From assembly GCF_007644105.1 (NCBI RefSeq), contig NZ_VFAC01000018.1, positions 19,822 to 83,821 on the forward strand: a stretch of 64,000 bases of DNA, read 5' to 3'. A program made the translations under genes and the position numbers. The notes below the pieces were generated by a model. That model searched no databases and was not told the DNA's origin. It saw nothing but the letters and a program-made list of their open reading frames with translations. Positions 26,651 through 35,277 of the stretch are shown here, in pieces; within the stretch, counting starts at the first letter, position 1, and the number at the start of each line of letters is the position of its first letter. Source of the stretch: Elioraea rosea (lineage in GTDB: Bacteria > Pseudomonadota > Alphaproteobacteria > Acetobacterales > Acetobacteraceae).

Positions 26651-27163
26651 ATGTCGCATCAACTCGCGAAGGATCTACACGCGAGCGGCTTCCGCGTGTT
26701 TGAGATCGTCCCCCAGACAAAGCGACCGGCTCTCAGAGGGTGGCAGGCTCGCGCCGAGAAAGGCGACCTCTCATACTGGAAGGAGGGATGCGCTGTCGGC
26801 ATTGCGACCGGCGGCCCATATCCGAACGGCAAGTACCTCGTTGTCATCGATGTCGACAACAAGCCTAGCGAAAATCGGGACGGGTTCGCGTCTCTTGCCG
26901 CGCTCGAGAAGGCGAATGAACCGCTCCCGCATTGTCCGCGTGTCAGAACCCGGAGCGGTGGCAGACACTACTACATGTGGTCGCCAGTTCCGGTGGCCAA
27001 CGGCGTTGGCCGCGTCGATGCAGATGGAAAGCTACACGGCATCGCGAACGGTATCGACATCAGGGGTACCGGCGGCCTTGTCGTGGCACCCGGGCAGATG
27101 GGTTACTCCTGGGAAGAGGATAGCGCCACCTTCCAAGAGTTCTTCAGGGCGGGAGAGTGGTGA
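26651..27163 (+). CDS. Primase-polymerase (Prim-Pol) domain protein
   Basis: Protein of 170 residues consisting almost entirely of the bifunctional DNA primase/polymerase N-terminal domain found in plasmids, phages and satellites. Its metal-binding pair is in VVIDVDNKP (Asp67, Asp69), with the conserved RSGGRHYYMW (His106) and a C-terminal GIDIRGTGGLVVAPG. It would make primers for replication of the element. It stands 3 bases before the RepA-like ATPase gene, so the two are a split version of the common Prim-Pol/helicase fusion. Confidence 0.85.
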   Translation: MSHQLAKDLHASGFRVFEIVPQTKRPALRGWQARAEKGDLSYWKEGCAVGIATGGPYPNGKYLVVIDVDNKPSENRDGFASLAALEKANEPLPHCPRVRTRSGGRHYYMWSPVPVANGVGRVDADGKLHGIANGIDIRGTGGLVVAPGQMGYSWEEDSATFQEFFRAGEW

Positions 27164-27166
27164 TCC

Positions 27167-28666
27167 ATGTTCATGGAAGTCCCGGATTGGCTCCTCGGTA
27201 GCCTCAACCGCCCACGCGATCGCTCCGAGTTCGCGGGTGAGTGCCTCTTGCCGGAGGACTCCGCTTCGACCAGGGCGCTTGCGATACGCGAGATCATGGC
27301 GCTTGGGCCAGCGATCGCGGGCGCCGGTGGCGACCCCCACACGATCGTGGTGGCAAACCGCGCCTTGGATTTCGTCACCCCCGCGACTGCGCTCGAGATC
27401 ATGGATGAGTACTGGAACGAGGAGTGCGCGCCCCCTTGGGATGTCGAGGACTTGGAGAGGAAAATTGCGTCCGCGGCGAAGTCGCGGAAGAACCCAATCC
27501 AGTACCTCGCGCCGGAAGCAAATTTCGAGAAGGTGGAAATCAGTCCGGTTGGGACGGGTGGTGATGAAGACAGCGATGACGAAGGGCTGCGCGTCGAGCA
27601 CGCGCCGGATGTGTTTTTCGACGTCAGTGCCCCGGAGACGCTGAAAGGCGTCATCGGCTGCGGCAGCGTCACAATGCTGTACGGCGCACCGAACGAGGGA
27701 AAAACCTTTGTCGCCATGGATTTCATGGCAGCGGTGGCCAAAGGCGAGCCATGGATGGGGCGAAAGACGCGCCAGGGACTCTGCCTCCATGTGGCGATGG
27801 AAGGCGAGGCGGGCATCAAGAAGCGATACACGGCGCTGCACAGGGAGAAAGGGGCCAACGGCCTCTATCTCATGACGGAGCTGCTCGCCCTCACATCAGA
27901 GACAAATCGGGACACTCGCCGGCTGATTTCGGCATATCGGAAGCTGCTCAACGCCACCGGCATGTCGCCAGGCGTCATATGCATCGACACGGTGGCGCTG
28001 GCCATCGGTGGCGATGAGGACAAGACAGAGAACGTCTCTCCCTTCCTGAAGGCCATGAGGCGCATCGCACAGGACACTGGGGCCACGGTGCTTCTGTTGC
28101 ACCATCCGGGGAAGGACGAGAGCCGCGGGCCTCGAGGATCGTCCGGCTTCAACGGGAACGTCGATCAGACGCTATACATGAAGAGGGGCAGGATCATCCT
28201 GCAGAAGGTCCGCGACGGGTCCAAGGACAAGGCGATGACGTTCAGCCTGCGCGTGGTCGAGATAGGGAGAGATGCTGACGGCGATCCGGTGACGACGTGT
28301 GTGGTGAGAGACGGCGCCGCATCGATCGCGGATGATTTCGATCCGCCAGTCGCGCGGCTAACTCCGGCGTTGCGCGCGGCGTTCGATGCGGTGGCCGGGG
28401 CCGCTGCCGAAATTGGAAAGCCCGAAGGGGAAATGGTCTGGCTTCCTCGAGCCGACGCGACCAAGGCGGCGCAAGTGGCAAAGCGGAAGGCGGGCAAAGG
28501 AAACAGCGCGGGAGCGCGGGCTGTAGATGATCTAGTGAAGAAGGGAGCATTAGAGCGGCGCGTGGTAGGTGGGCGCATCGAAATCGGCGTTCCTGCGGAG
28601 TACGTCACACCACGGGCGGCGCCGGTTTCGCACTCTGGCCAGGGGGTGGGGAATGCCGTGCATTGA
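27167..28666 (+). CDS. RepA-like AAA ATPase/replicative helicase
   Basis: Protein of 499 residues with a RecA-like RepA/AAA_25 core: Walker A YGAPNEGKT (about 172-180), Walker B GVICIDTVA (about 269-277), and the RepA-type segment VLLLHHPGKDESRGPRGSSG (about 308-327). The first 110 residues resemble the linker that usually joins Prim-Pol and helicase. The C-terminus (about 400-480) looks like a small winged-helix region that could bind DNA. Its end touches the iteron-like cluster, the expected position for an origin it would open. Confidence 0.85.
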   Translation: MFMEVPDWLLGSLNRPRDRSEFAGECLLPEDSASTRALAIREIMALGPAIAGAGGDPHTIVVANRALDFVTPATALEIMDEYWNEECAPPWDVEDLERKIASAAKSRKNPIQYLAPEANFEKVEISPVGTGGDEDSDDEGLRVEHAPDVFFDVSAPETLKGVIGCGSVTMLYGAPNEGKTFVAMDFMAAVAKGEPWMGRKTRQGLCLHVAMEGEAGIKKRYTALHREKGANGLYLMTELLALTSETNRDTRRLISAYRKLLNATGMSPGVICIDTVALAIGGDEDKTENVSPFLKAMRRIAQDTGATVLLLHHPGKDESRGPRGSSGFNGNVDQTLYMKRGRIILQKVRDGSKDKAMTFSLRVVEIGRDADGDPVTTCVVRDGAASIADDFDPPVARLTPALRAAFDAVAGAAAEIGKPEGEMVWLPRADATKAAQVAKRKAGKGNSAGARAVDDLVKKGALERRVVGGRIEIGVPAEYVTPRAAPVSHSGQGVGNAVH

Positions 28667-28768
28667 TGCGCACCGCTGCGCACCAACTGCGCACCAGTGC
28701 GCACCAGTGCGCTGGCCCATGATGCGCACCATGCGCACCGCACCCTATGTGCGGTGCGCCGGTGCGCA
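28667..28768. repeat. Iteron-like repeat cluster, candidate replication origin
   Basis: Six exact copies of TGCGCACC start at 28667, 28677, 28688, 28698, 28723 and 28732, plus a partial copy at 28708. An inverted GGTGCGC is at 28753-28759 and GGTGCGCA at 28761-28768. Most spacings are 9-11 bases, close to one helical turn. The block begins at the RepA-like stop and is followed by a short T-rich stretch (about 28783-28800). This is the arrangement of an initiator-binding origin. Confidence 0.7.
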
Positions 28769-28845
28769 GGGCTTGGTGTTGGGAAGTTTTTTGAACCCCT
28801 CCCCCGCCCCCCGTGGCCACAAAGCATGCCCCGTGGTGCCGCTCC

Positions 28846-29376
28846 ATGAGCGCTGACGACACCCACGCCCCTCGCCGTACACGCAAGCCGGTGGATGTCA
28901 TCCGCGAATTAGCACGGCTCACGCGGGGCGAGAGCAATAGAGCCAAGCGAGCGAAGCGCGAGGCGATTGCGAAGGCGAAGAAGACGCGCCGCCGCCGCTA
29001 CGCCAAGCGCATGGTGCCGAAGCCGCTGCCGATCCATCGGCGCCCGACCTTTGCGGAATTGCACGGTGGCCGCGCATGCTTCGGCCCCTGCGGTGCGGAA
29101 CATCTATTGCCGCAGCTGCCACCCGGCGAATGGATGACGGCACGCGAGATCCGGGAGAGATACGTTCCTGATTGGTCCGCTGCTCGCGTTCACACGACGC
29201 TGGAAGCCCTCCGGAATCGTGCCGCAGTGGAACACCGGCCAGGGCTGCAACGTGGCCCCATGCGGCCTGGGATGGCGGCCTGGATGCACGGCGCCGATGC
29301 TCTCGCGCGGTGGCGGCGAAGGCCCGATCACGTGTTGGCTTACGCGCATGCGCCAGCCATTCATCGGCCAACATAA
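28846..29376 (+). CDS. Hypothetical basic protein
   Basis: Protein of 176 residues, not recognised. The N-terminal third is strongly basic (SNRAKRAKREAIAKAKKTRR, then RRYAKRM), and the C-terminal part has a winged-helix-like run (EWMTAREIRERYV, then AARVHTTLEALRNRAAVEHR), so it may bind DNA. The ATG at 28846 is used; a GTG 33 bases earlier is in frame. Directly after the candidate origin, it could be a replication or control protein (inference). Confidence 0.5.
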   Translation: MSADDTHAPRRTRKPVDVIRELARLTRGESNRAKRAKREAIAKAKKTRRRRYAKRMVPKPLPIHRRPTFAELHGGRACFGPCGAEHLLPQLPPGEWMTAREIRERYVPDWSAARVHTTLEALRNRAAVEHRPGLQRGPMRPGMAAWMHGADALARWRRRPDHVLAYAHAPAIHRPT

Positions 29377-29825
29377 ATCGCCTTGAATATTTGCCAATAC
29401 GGCACTTGTGCGAAAATCAGTGTCCGTCATCGACCAACAATGTCGAGTAACTGCGCCTTTGTTCCTTACAGGCTGAATATTCCCCTATTTATCCCCTTAG
29501 CTCCTTTGCTGCAGACTTCCGGCCAAACCCAGGAGGAAAAGTCCCGATGTTGCATCGAAGTCCGTGCGGGACGCCAGAAAACTCATCCAACCACCTGATC
29601 GGATTGTCTTTTATCTCCGCGCTAGTCGGGGCCCACGCCGGCCCCCACAGTTCGCCTTCGTACCTCCGGTTGTGATGGTTATGCGCACATTGCTGACGGC
29701 GCGGCCGACTTCGTTTTCGCACCCTACCCCAGCCAGTTTGATCGCGCGCCCGTGGAGTATGAACGACCCTGGGTAGGTCGTGTAATGTTCTTGTTCTGTT
29801 CGATTGCCACGCTTACGCTTCGTGG
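29377..29825. other. Intergenic in element, no gene seen
   Basis: Mixed-composition stretch between replication genes and cargo. Frames are short and overlap one another on both strands. No repeat or RNA structure was identified. Confidence 0.45.
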
Positions 29826-30068
29826 ATGACCGATGAAAAGCTCGTCCCCGTAGATCGCGCCAGTTTTGTCGCCGCCCTATCCTACGCGCTCAGGTTCCGA
29901 AGAAGTGGCCAGGCGCACCGGCACGCTCACGAGCTGTCCGCGCACATCGTGGCCGAAATTTTGGCCGAGCACATCGAGATGTCCGGGCGGGTGGTGCTGC
30001 GCCCCATGACATCGCTGGCGCCATCTACCGCTCGCGATAGTACGGCCGAACCCAATGGCTCGACCTAA
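29826..30068 (+). CDS. Small hypothetical protein
   Basis: An 80-residue frame with an ATG, convergent with the thermonuclease gene. The central part (VAALSYALRFRRSG, then HELSAHIVAEILAEHIEMSG) looks helical and coding-like; the tail is Ser/Thr-rich. No family recognised. Confidence 0.4.
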   Translation: MTDEKLVPVDRASFVAALSYALRFRRSGQAHRHAHELSAHIVAEILAEHIEMSGRVVLRPMTSLAPSTARDSTAEPNGST

Positions 30069-30103
30069 CCCTTCCTGCGCCACCTGTACCAACGAAACCG
30101 ACG

Positions 30104-30607
30104 CTACTTGATGGCATGGCGCTTCCCCCGCCTCCAATCCCAAGGAGGATCGAAGCGCCCTGCCCATATTCCCCTTCGCGCACTCTGCGCTTCGGCTTCC
30201 TCGCTTATGTAGTCGTGACCAAAGCGACGGTAGGCGATAGCCCATCCCTCACGAACCATCCACCCGCCCAGGTCGATCCCGTCAAGGCTGCATCGCGCCA
30301 TGACGCGCCGGTTTCTGTCTCGGCCCATTGGCTGGCAATGGACGATCCGTTGCCGCGCGCGCTGGTAAAGCACTTCGGCAGCATGCTCCCCGCACGGCCA
30401 TCGCCTCCCGCCACTACTGATGCACGTCTGCCTGAGTTCAGGAGCGTCAATTGCGTGCAGGCGGATCACTATACCGTCGATTTCAAGCGTATCACCGTCG
30501 ATCACAATAGGCCGCCCGCTGATCAAGGTGGCGACCGCAGGAGCCGACCAGGACATGCAGGCGCAGGCAAGGCTGACAGCAATACGCAAGCCGGCCAGGC
30601 GCCACAC
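30104..30607 (-). CDS. Secreted thermonuclease-family (SNase-like) protein 1
   Basis: Protein of 167 residues with an N-terminal hydrophobic signal segment and a staphylococcal-nuclease OB-fold. Active-site residues are visible: Arg and Glu in IRLHAIDAPE and the second Arg in the DRNRRVMARC region; the VIDGDTLEIDG calcium-site segment is also present. Such proteins degrade DNA or RNA in the periplasm or outside. A close relative is encoded at 36347-36820 on the opposite strand. Neighbours on the same strand are the secreted protein and the helicase gene. Confidence 0.87.
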   Translation of the reverse strand: MWRLAGLRIAVSLACACMSWSAPAVATLISGRPIVIDGDTLEIDGIVIRLHAIDAPELRQTCISSGGRRWPCGEHAAEVLYQRARQRIVHCQPMGRDRNRRVMARCSLDGIDLGGWMVREGWAIAYRRFGHDYISEEAEAQSARRGIWAGRFDPPWDWRRGKRHAIK

Positions 30608-30651
30608 GCGTCGGCTTGCGCTAACTGCCGGCCGGGTCGAGTAGCGGATGT

Positions 30652-31755
30652 TCAGGGAGTTGCTGCTGCCTTGCTGACGGCCAATTGGAGCGCAGCCTCC
30701 CCTATCCCAGGTCTAGCGCCGCCGGGTGCCCCATCTCGATCTGCATTTAGGACGCCCACGACAACGAAGCCGAACCCGCGCCGCTCTACAATGTAGTAGT
30801 TCGTAGAGAATCCAGTCTCGGATTGCCGGCAAGCCACTGAGGCCCGGGTCACTACGTCGTTGTCGACAAGGCTTGTAGAACGAGCGGAGGCAAACTCGCC
30901 TTTGCATGCCGTCGCGTCAGAAGCGATTAGGTTCGACGCCACCATCTGACTGCTGTTTCCATCACTCGAGCGGATCAACCTCACCAGACCCAGCCCGGCG
31001 TCCGACACAAATGCAACGCCATCAGCAGCCACTTCGCGGAACTCGCTCGGGACCTCCGAGGGCGCTAGCAACCGAGCGTTCGGCAGTTGAGCTTGCAACA
31101 GAAGGTTCGAGGCGATCCGCGTCGCGAGAAGCTGCATTTCGGTGGAATGCGGAGAAACCGAACTTTCGCGCCGGGCCGGAATTGGTGTTTGAGCTGGCGG
31201 CCGAGCGGGCGCAGGCTGCGCCAAGACCGGAGGCGGCTCACCGCGTTCGATTGCAAGCTCCGTCCGGACACAGTGGACCATTTCGACTAAGAGCCGGGAT
31301 GTCCCGGTCAAATTGAACTCAAACCTGTTGCCCAGTGCAAACGCACGCAAAACGTAAGACTGGCGAAATGCTTCCACGACCGGCCCTGTTGCGGGCATTG
31401 GAACACCGACAAGATTTGAAGAAATGGCTTCGGCTTGCAGGTGTAACGGGGCACGCTGATCAAAATTCATCTGGATAGGGAACTTTTGCCCAGGCGAAAG
31501 CCTCCAATCCGGGTGACTGAACGCCAACAACCAGTCCAAGCTGCGGCTAACGAATACGAATAACGATATACCTGATCTATATTGTCCGGTAGCCATGCAA
31601 TTTGAAAACTGTCGAGTTCTATTGTCGCGGTAGGCTCCAACGCTCCAATCGCCTACCCTAAACTCTCGGTAGGCGGAGCTCGCTGAAGCTGGTCCATTAG
31701 AGAAAGCAAGGACTCCAAAAAAACATAATGAAATCAATTTCTTAAGCATAATCAC
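30652..31755 (-). CDS. Secreted hypothetical protein
   Basis: Protein of 367 residues with a clear signal peptide (LKKLISLCFFGVLAFSNGPA, then ASA). An N-terminal domain (about 30-170) with FRVGDWSVGAYRDNRTRQFS resembles exported proteins that carry a Cys after this segment. A Pro-rich linker (about 175-195) leads to a second domain ending in NYYIVERRGFGFVVVGVLNA. The gene is markedly AT-richer at its 5' end than the chromosome. Function unknown; it lies 44 bases before the nuclease gene, so the two may be exported together. Confidence 0.65.
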   Translation of the reverse strand: MIMLKKLISLCFFGVLAFSNGPASASSAYREFRVGDWSVGAYRDNRTRQFSNCMATGQYRSGISLFVFVSRSLDWLLAFSHPDWRLSPGQKFPIQMNFDQRAPLHLQAEAISSNLVGVPMPATGPVVEAFRQSYVLRAFALGNRFEFNLTGTSRLLVEMVHCVRTELAIERGEPPPVLAQPAPARPPAQTPIPARRESSVSPHSTEMQLLATRIASNLLLQAQLPNARLLAPSEVPSEFREVAADGVAFVSDAGLGLVRLIRSSDGNSSQMVASNLIASDATACKGEFASARSTSLVDNDVVTRASVACRQSETGFSTNYYIVERRGFGFVVVGVLNADRDGAPGGARPGIGEAALQLAVSKAAATP

Positions 31756-31911
31756 TGCCTCCTAAAGATGCTTGCGCAGCGGAAACGATAATCTTTCCTT
31801 GTGCGGTTTAGCCAGCCTTTCGACCATGCGGCTCTAGCGCTCATCGTGAACCGTCCGTTTTCGGTGCGGATTTTGTGTCTGTCCGATCCATTGCGCGTGC
31901 AAGACGATCCA

Positions 31912-33951
31912 TTAGAACCCGAGCAGACGCCGGAGCAGGCCTTTAGGCCTCGGCGTTGTTGGTGCGGCTGATGCTGGCGAAGGGGCGGAGGGTGCCGAAT
32001 GGGGACCCGAGACGCCATTCTCCGTCTTGGGCACTATCGACGGCCTAGGCACAGCATTGTTCCGCGACAATGAGTGCGCGCTGGGTGGTGTCGGCCCGTA
32101 CCGCGAAGCAGGAGAACTACGAATCGGAGGTGAGTCTACACGAGCGGTCCCATCCGAAGACGCTCCTGAAGGAGCGTTCTGCGGGTTCGATCGTTCTGGC
32201 GCCGACCACTCAAGCATTCCGATCCGGCGAAGGATCGGCTCTGGAATCTCGATAGACTCACGCGCTCGGGTCAGCGCCACGTAGAGCAGGCGAATCTCAG
32301 CGTACGGATCGCGATCGCGTTCCTGCTTTCGAGGGTCCGAGAGTGACTTCTGCCAGGACTTTAGGAAGTCATCTGTGAGCGCCACAGTGGGCCATTCGCG
32401 ACCCTTGGCCCTGTGAGCTGTCGAGACAATCAGGTCACAGTCGTCGGAATCAGTTGTGGTGCGGCGCAATGCCCACATTAGCTGCCGTTCGCCCCGGGTC
32501 TGCACCAAATTGACGAAGGTCTGTAAGTGCTCGCCGTCGTCACTGTTCGCAAAATCCACGACCTCGTCCCATCGCGTGAAGCCGAAGAACTCCGCGACTG
32601 TGCTAGGCTCTCCCTGCTTAAGATCAGCTACACCGTCTAACATTCTCATCAATTCGTCTGTACCGCCCACTAAGTGGGGACGAAGATCTGCATCTAACGC
32701 AGTGATCACGGTATTTATGGTAGAGGCGTTGGTCCGCGATAGAATGGTGCGAGCATTAGGTGTTACGCCGATCCGGCTTGCGAGCGCTGAGTTGCCTGTC
32801 AGCGGCCGCGTTTCACCCATTTGCTGCAGCAACTTCGTTGCTGCTTCTGCAATGCGAGGGCCAAACCGGAATGACGTGGTCAGATAGGTGTCGGCATCCG
32901 TCTGCACGGTGTCCATGGCGTTTATAGCGCCGCGCCACTCGTAGATCTGCTGATACTTATCGCCCACGTAAACTGTCTGGCAGTGTTGCCGCTTAAGGAG
33001 TTCAAGCACGGCGGGGTTAGTGTCCTGAGCTTCGTCGAGAAGGATGAAATCGGCGGCGATGGCTGGCTCCGACAACGCCCATAGCTTCAGATATCCATCA
33101 TGCCCGAGGGGGACCGAATCCCCTGAATCGCACATGCGCTTCCACAACATTCTCGCCCCTTGAACGGCAAAGTTCTCCGCTTCTTCCCTCACGGCTCCAG
33201 GCGCTGCCACCAGGCTGCCATGCAACGGGACGTGCGACGGGAGGGGCTCGGCATCGCCGCTCATGGTGAAACGGCGCACGGTGTCGAGGATTAGGAACCC
33301 TAGTGACCGAGGCTTAAGGACATGTTTCTCGCCGAGGCGCATACTCTTGAGCTGAAAAAGTTCGGCAAGCTGATTGGCGTTCATCTTGCCGGTCAGCTTC
33401 GCTGTGTTCCCCCCATATCGGGAGGCCACTGATCGAAAAGCGAGGCTGTGAGTGGTCGCGCAGTTGACGGTGTCCGGAAAGCGCTTTCTCGCGTCTGCCA
33501 CGATGTCTCGGTTGAAGGCGAGATATTGGCCTCGGCGGGAGGTGCTATGTGAGAGCATCTCCAGCGTCGAAGTCTTGCCTGTGCCGGCGTAGGCATTGAT
33601 CCTGAGGTTTCGCCCTGTCCGAAAGAGGTCGATTGCCTCGTCCTGCTCAGCCGTCGGCTTGTGGGTGCGTGCTTTGCCTGTCCGTGCGGTCGGCCTTTTC
33701 GCTGCCGGTCGTTGACCGCCACCAGCCGTTCTGTTCGCTGCATTTCCCGGATCTGCGCCTTGTGGTTGTGGCGGCGATACTGCACCAGCATCTCGGCGCA
33801 GCTCCTCGCGGAGCGCAGCAGCTTTCGCCGTGCTCCGAAAGCTCAGCTCGTACAAGACTAGATCAAGCTTGTTCCTATCCCTAGACGACCGCGCACTTGC
33901 AGCGATCCTCTCAATCTCGCTTATTGAGAGGGAAATAAACGGTCGGTTCAT
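31912..33951 (-). CDS. UvrD/Rep-type superfamily 1 helicase
   Basis: Helicase of 679 residues. Motifs in order: Q-like TAEQDEAIDLF, Walker A NAYAGTGKTST (119-129), Walker B LLDEAQD (304-310), motif III VGDKYQQIYEWRGA (329-342), motif V IVSTAHRAKGREW (508-520) and motif VI LLYVALTRARESI (555-567). A 100-residue N-terminal helical extension and a Pro/Ser-rich tail (about 590-670) flank it. It resembles the stand-alone UvrD-like helicases of genomic islands rather than housekeeping UvrD, which is longer. A role in defence or repair of the element is possible but unproven. Upstream, 33952-34258 has no gene. Confidence 0.86.
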   Translation of the reverse strand: MNRPFISLSISEIERIAASARSSRDRNKLDLVLYELSFRSTAKAAALREELRRDAGAVSPPQPQGADPGNAANRTAGGGQRPAAKRPTARTGKARTHKPTAEQDEAIDLFRTGRNLRINAYAGTGKTSTLEMLSHSTSRRGQYLAFNRDIVADARKRFPDTVNCATTHSLAFRSVASRYGGNTAKLTGKMNANQLAELFQLKSMRLGEKHVLKPRSLGFLILDTVRRFTMSGDAEPLPSHVPLHGSLVAAPGAVREEAENFAVQGARMLWKRMCDSGDSVPLGHDGYLKLWALSEPAIAADFILLDEAQDTNPAVLELLKRQHCQTVYVGDKYQQIYEWRGAINAMDTVQTDADTYLTTSFRFGPRIAEAATKLLQQMGETRPLTGNSALASRIGVTPNARTILSRTNASTINTVITALDADLRPHLVGGTDELMRMLDGVADLKQGEPSTVAEFFGFTRWDEVVDFANSDDGEHLQTFVNLVQTRGERQLMWALRRTTTDSDDCDLIVSTAHRAKGREWPTVALTDDFLKSWQKSLSDPRKQERDRDPYAEIRLLYVALTRARESIEIPEPILRRIGMLEWSAPERSNPQNAPSGASSDGTARVDSPPIRSSPASRYGPTPPSAHSLSRNNAVPRPSIVPKTENGVSGPHSAPSAPSPASAAPTTPRPKGLLRRLLGF

Positions 33952-34209
33952 TGTACGATCTTAGTGCGATAGGGTTCTGCACTGGCAGACTTTAGTCGGA
34001 TGTTCTCCGGCGCCTTCGCGCAGCGAGCGAAAACCGCAAGCGCGAATCCGACACGAACTACCTTCATGGAAAACTCCCAAGTCTTAATGATCTCCCACAC
34101 GTGCGCGCGACCGTGCAGCGATGCTCAAATCACCCGCCTGTGCAGACGCAATCATCTATGCGCAAAACCGTGAACGCAATCTCAATTTGTTACGCATGCG
34201 AATGTAGTC

Positions 34210-34259
34210 GCCCCCGCTTCGCGCGCGAGCGCGCACAACGCGCGCGTCCGGTCGGGGGC
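34210..34259. terminator. Inverted repeat at the end of a small gene
   Basis: GCCCCCG (34210-34216) pairs with CGGGGGC (34253-34259) around an inner GC-rich palindromic stretch. It lies at the stop of the minus-strand gene 34259-34564 and within the gene-free gap upstream of the helicase. No T-run follows, so factor-independent termination is uncertain. Confidence 0.35.
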
Positions 34260-34564
34260 TACTCCGCCCAGATTATCCGGCTCGGGACATAGGCACTTGA
34301 GCGACACAGCGCTTTAGCAAGGTGCGGCTTGCCCTCGAGCCGCGCATCGATCAGCGCGCGTAGGGCCGCGACGTGCTCGGCTGTCAGCTTCACGCCCTGG
34401 TGCCATTTGGCGCGTTCCGGAGCGCCAGCCCACACCTCCCCCCTCCGCCAGTTCTGCAGGGTGTAGGCCAAGCCGATATCGCCAATCCTGAACCACACGA
34501 TGGCCGAAGGGGTGCGCCGGCCTTCAAGCATCTCGATACGGTCGATCGCCATAGGGTCCGTCAT
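34259..34564 (-). CDS. Small hypothetical protein
   Basis: Protein of 101 residues, no family recognised. It contains IVWFRIGDIGLAYTLQNWRR and a Lys/His-rich middle. It starts 5 bases after the stop of another small gene (34570-34827), so the two are probably translated from one message. Confidence 0.45.
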   Translation of the reverse strand: MTDPMAIDRIEMLEGRRTPSAIVWFRIGDIGLAYTLQNWRRGEVWAGAPERAKWHQGVKLTAEHVAALRALIDARLEGKPHLAKALCRSSAYVPSRIIWAE

Positions 34565-34569
34565 GTTTG

Positions 34570-34827
34570 CTACAGCCCCAATCGGATGCGCCAGTGCTCC
34601 GCCTGTCGCGCGGTCAACGCGCGGGCGTCGACCGCATCCGCGAGGCGCTGGCCCATCGGGTGCTTGCTGTCCGCAATAGCCGGCACGACAGCGGTCAAGG
34701 CGCGAAGCTCATTTCGCATCAGAGGATGAAGCGCCGCGTTTCCCATTAGCGCCGATATCTGCGAGAGCGCGTGGCTACGCGAGGCCTGAGAGCCTCGAGG
34801 ATCAGCGTGCGAAGCTGCTATGGGCAT
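34570..34827 (-). CDS. Small hypothetical protein
   Basis: Protein of 85 residues, mostly helical (LSQISALMGNAALHPLMRNE, then LTAVVPAIADSKHPMGQRLA). No family recognised. First of a probable two-gene unit with 34259-34564. Confidence 0.4.
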   Translation of the reverse strand: MPIAASHADPRGSQASRSHALSQISALMGNAALHPLMRNELRALTAVVPAIADSKHPMGQRLADAVDARALTARQAEHWRIRLGL

Positions 34828-35277
34828 GGCGTCGGCTGCGCCCTTACGCCGTCAACGCCGAAGCCAATCCGGACATTGGACCGCAAGCCATCCAGGCGCG
34901 CCATGTGCTCCGTCGCGTCATCGCGGCAATGAGGAATGGGAGGACAGTTCCGAATGCGGCGAGGGATCTACGCGAGGCGGCGGCGGCAATCGAGCCCTTT
35001 GCGCCGGAGCTTGCGCGAGCCGCTAGCCTAGTCGAATGCAGTTACCTGCGCCGCAATGCGACACGTCTCGGGTCGTCGCGCGACGCTCAATCCCGTTGGT
35101 ACTAGGTGGCCAGAAAGAAGGGCGTGCGCACTCCACCCCCTCCTGTTGAATCGAAAATGCCTCGGCGGAACTAAGCCGGAACTCCTCGGCAGCGCCTCTC
35201 CGGCATCGGGAGCGACTAGTTCAATGGCGGGAACAAGAGTGCTCGCACTCCCCGCCGCCACTAGCTACGCTGTCCGG
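34828..35277. other. Mostly non-coding, with one weak open frame
   Basis: Divergent region between the small minus-strand genes and the membrane protein gene. A plus-strand frame ending at 35105 has coding-like sequence (LLWAWRRLRPYAVNAEA, then HVLRRVIAAMRNGRTVPNAA) but no good start except GTG 34905. It may be a gene fragment. Confidence 0.35.

Noticed and set aside
28667..28768. Possible CRISPR array
   Set aside because: Repeats are only 8 bases with gaps of 1-7 bases and inverted copies; no spacers of CRISPR size. An origin fits better.
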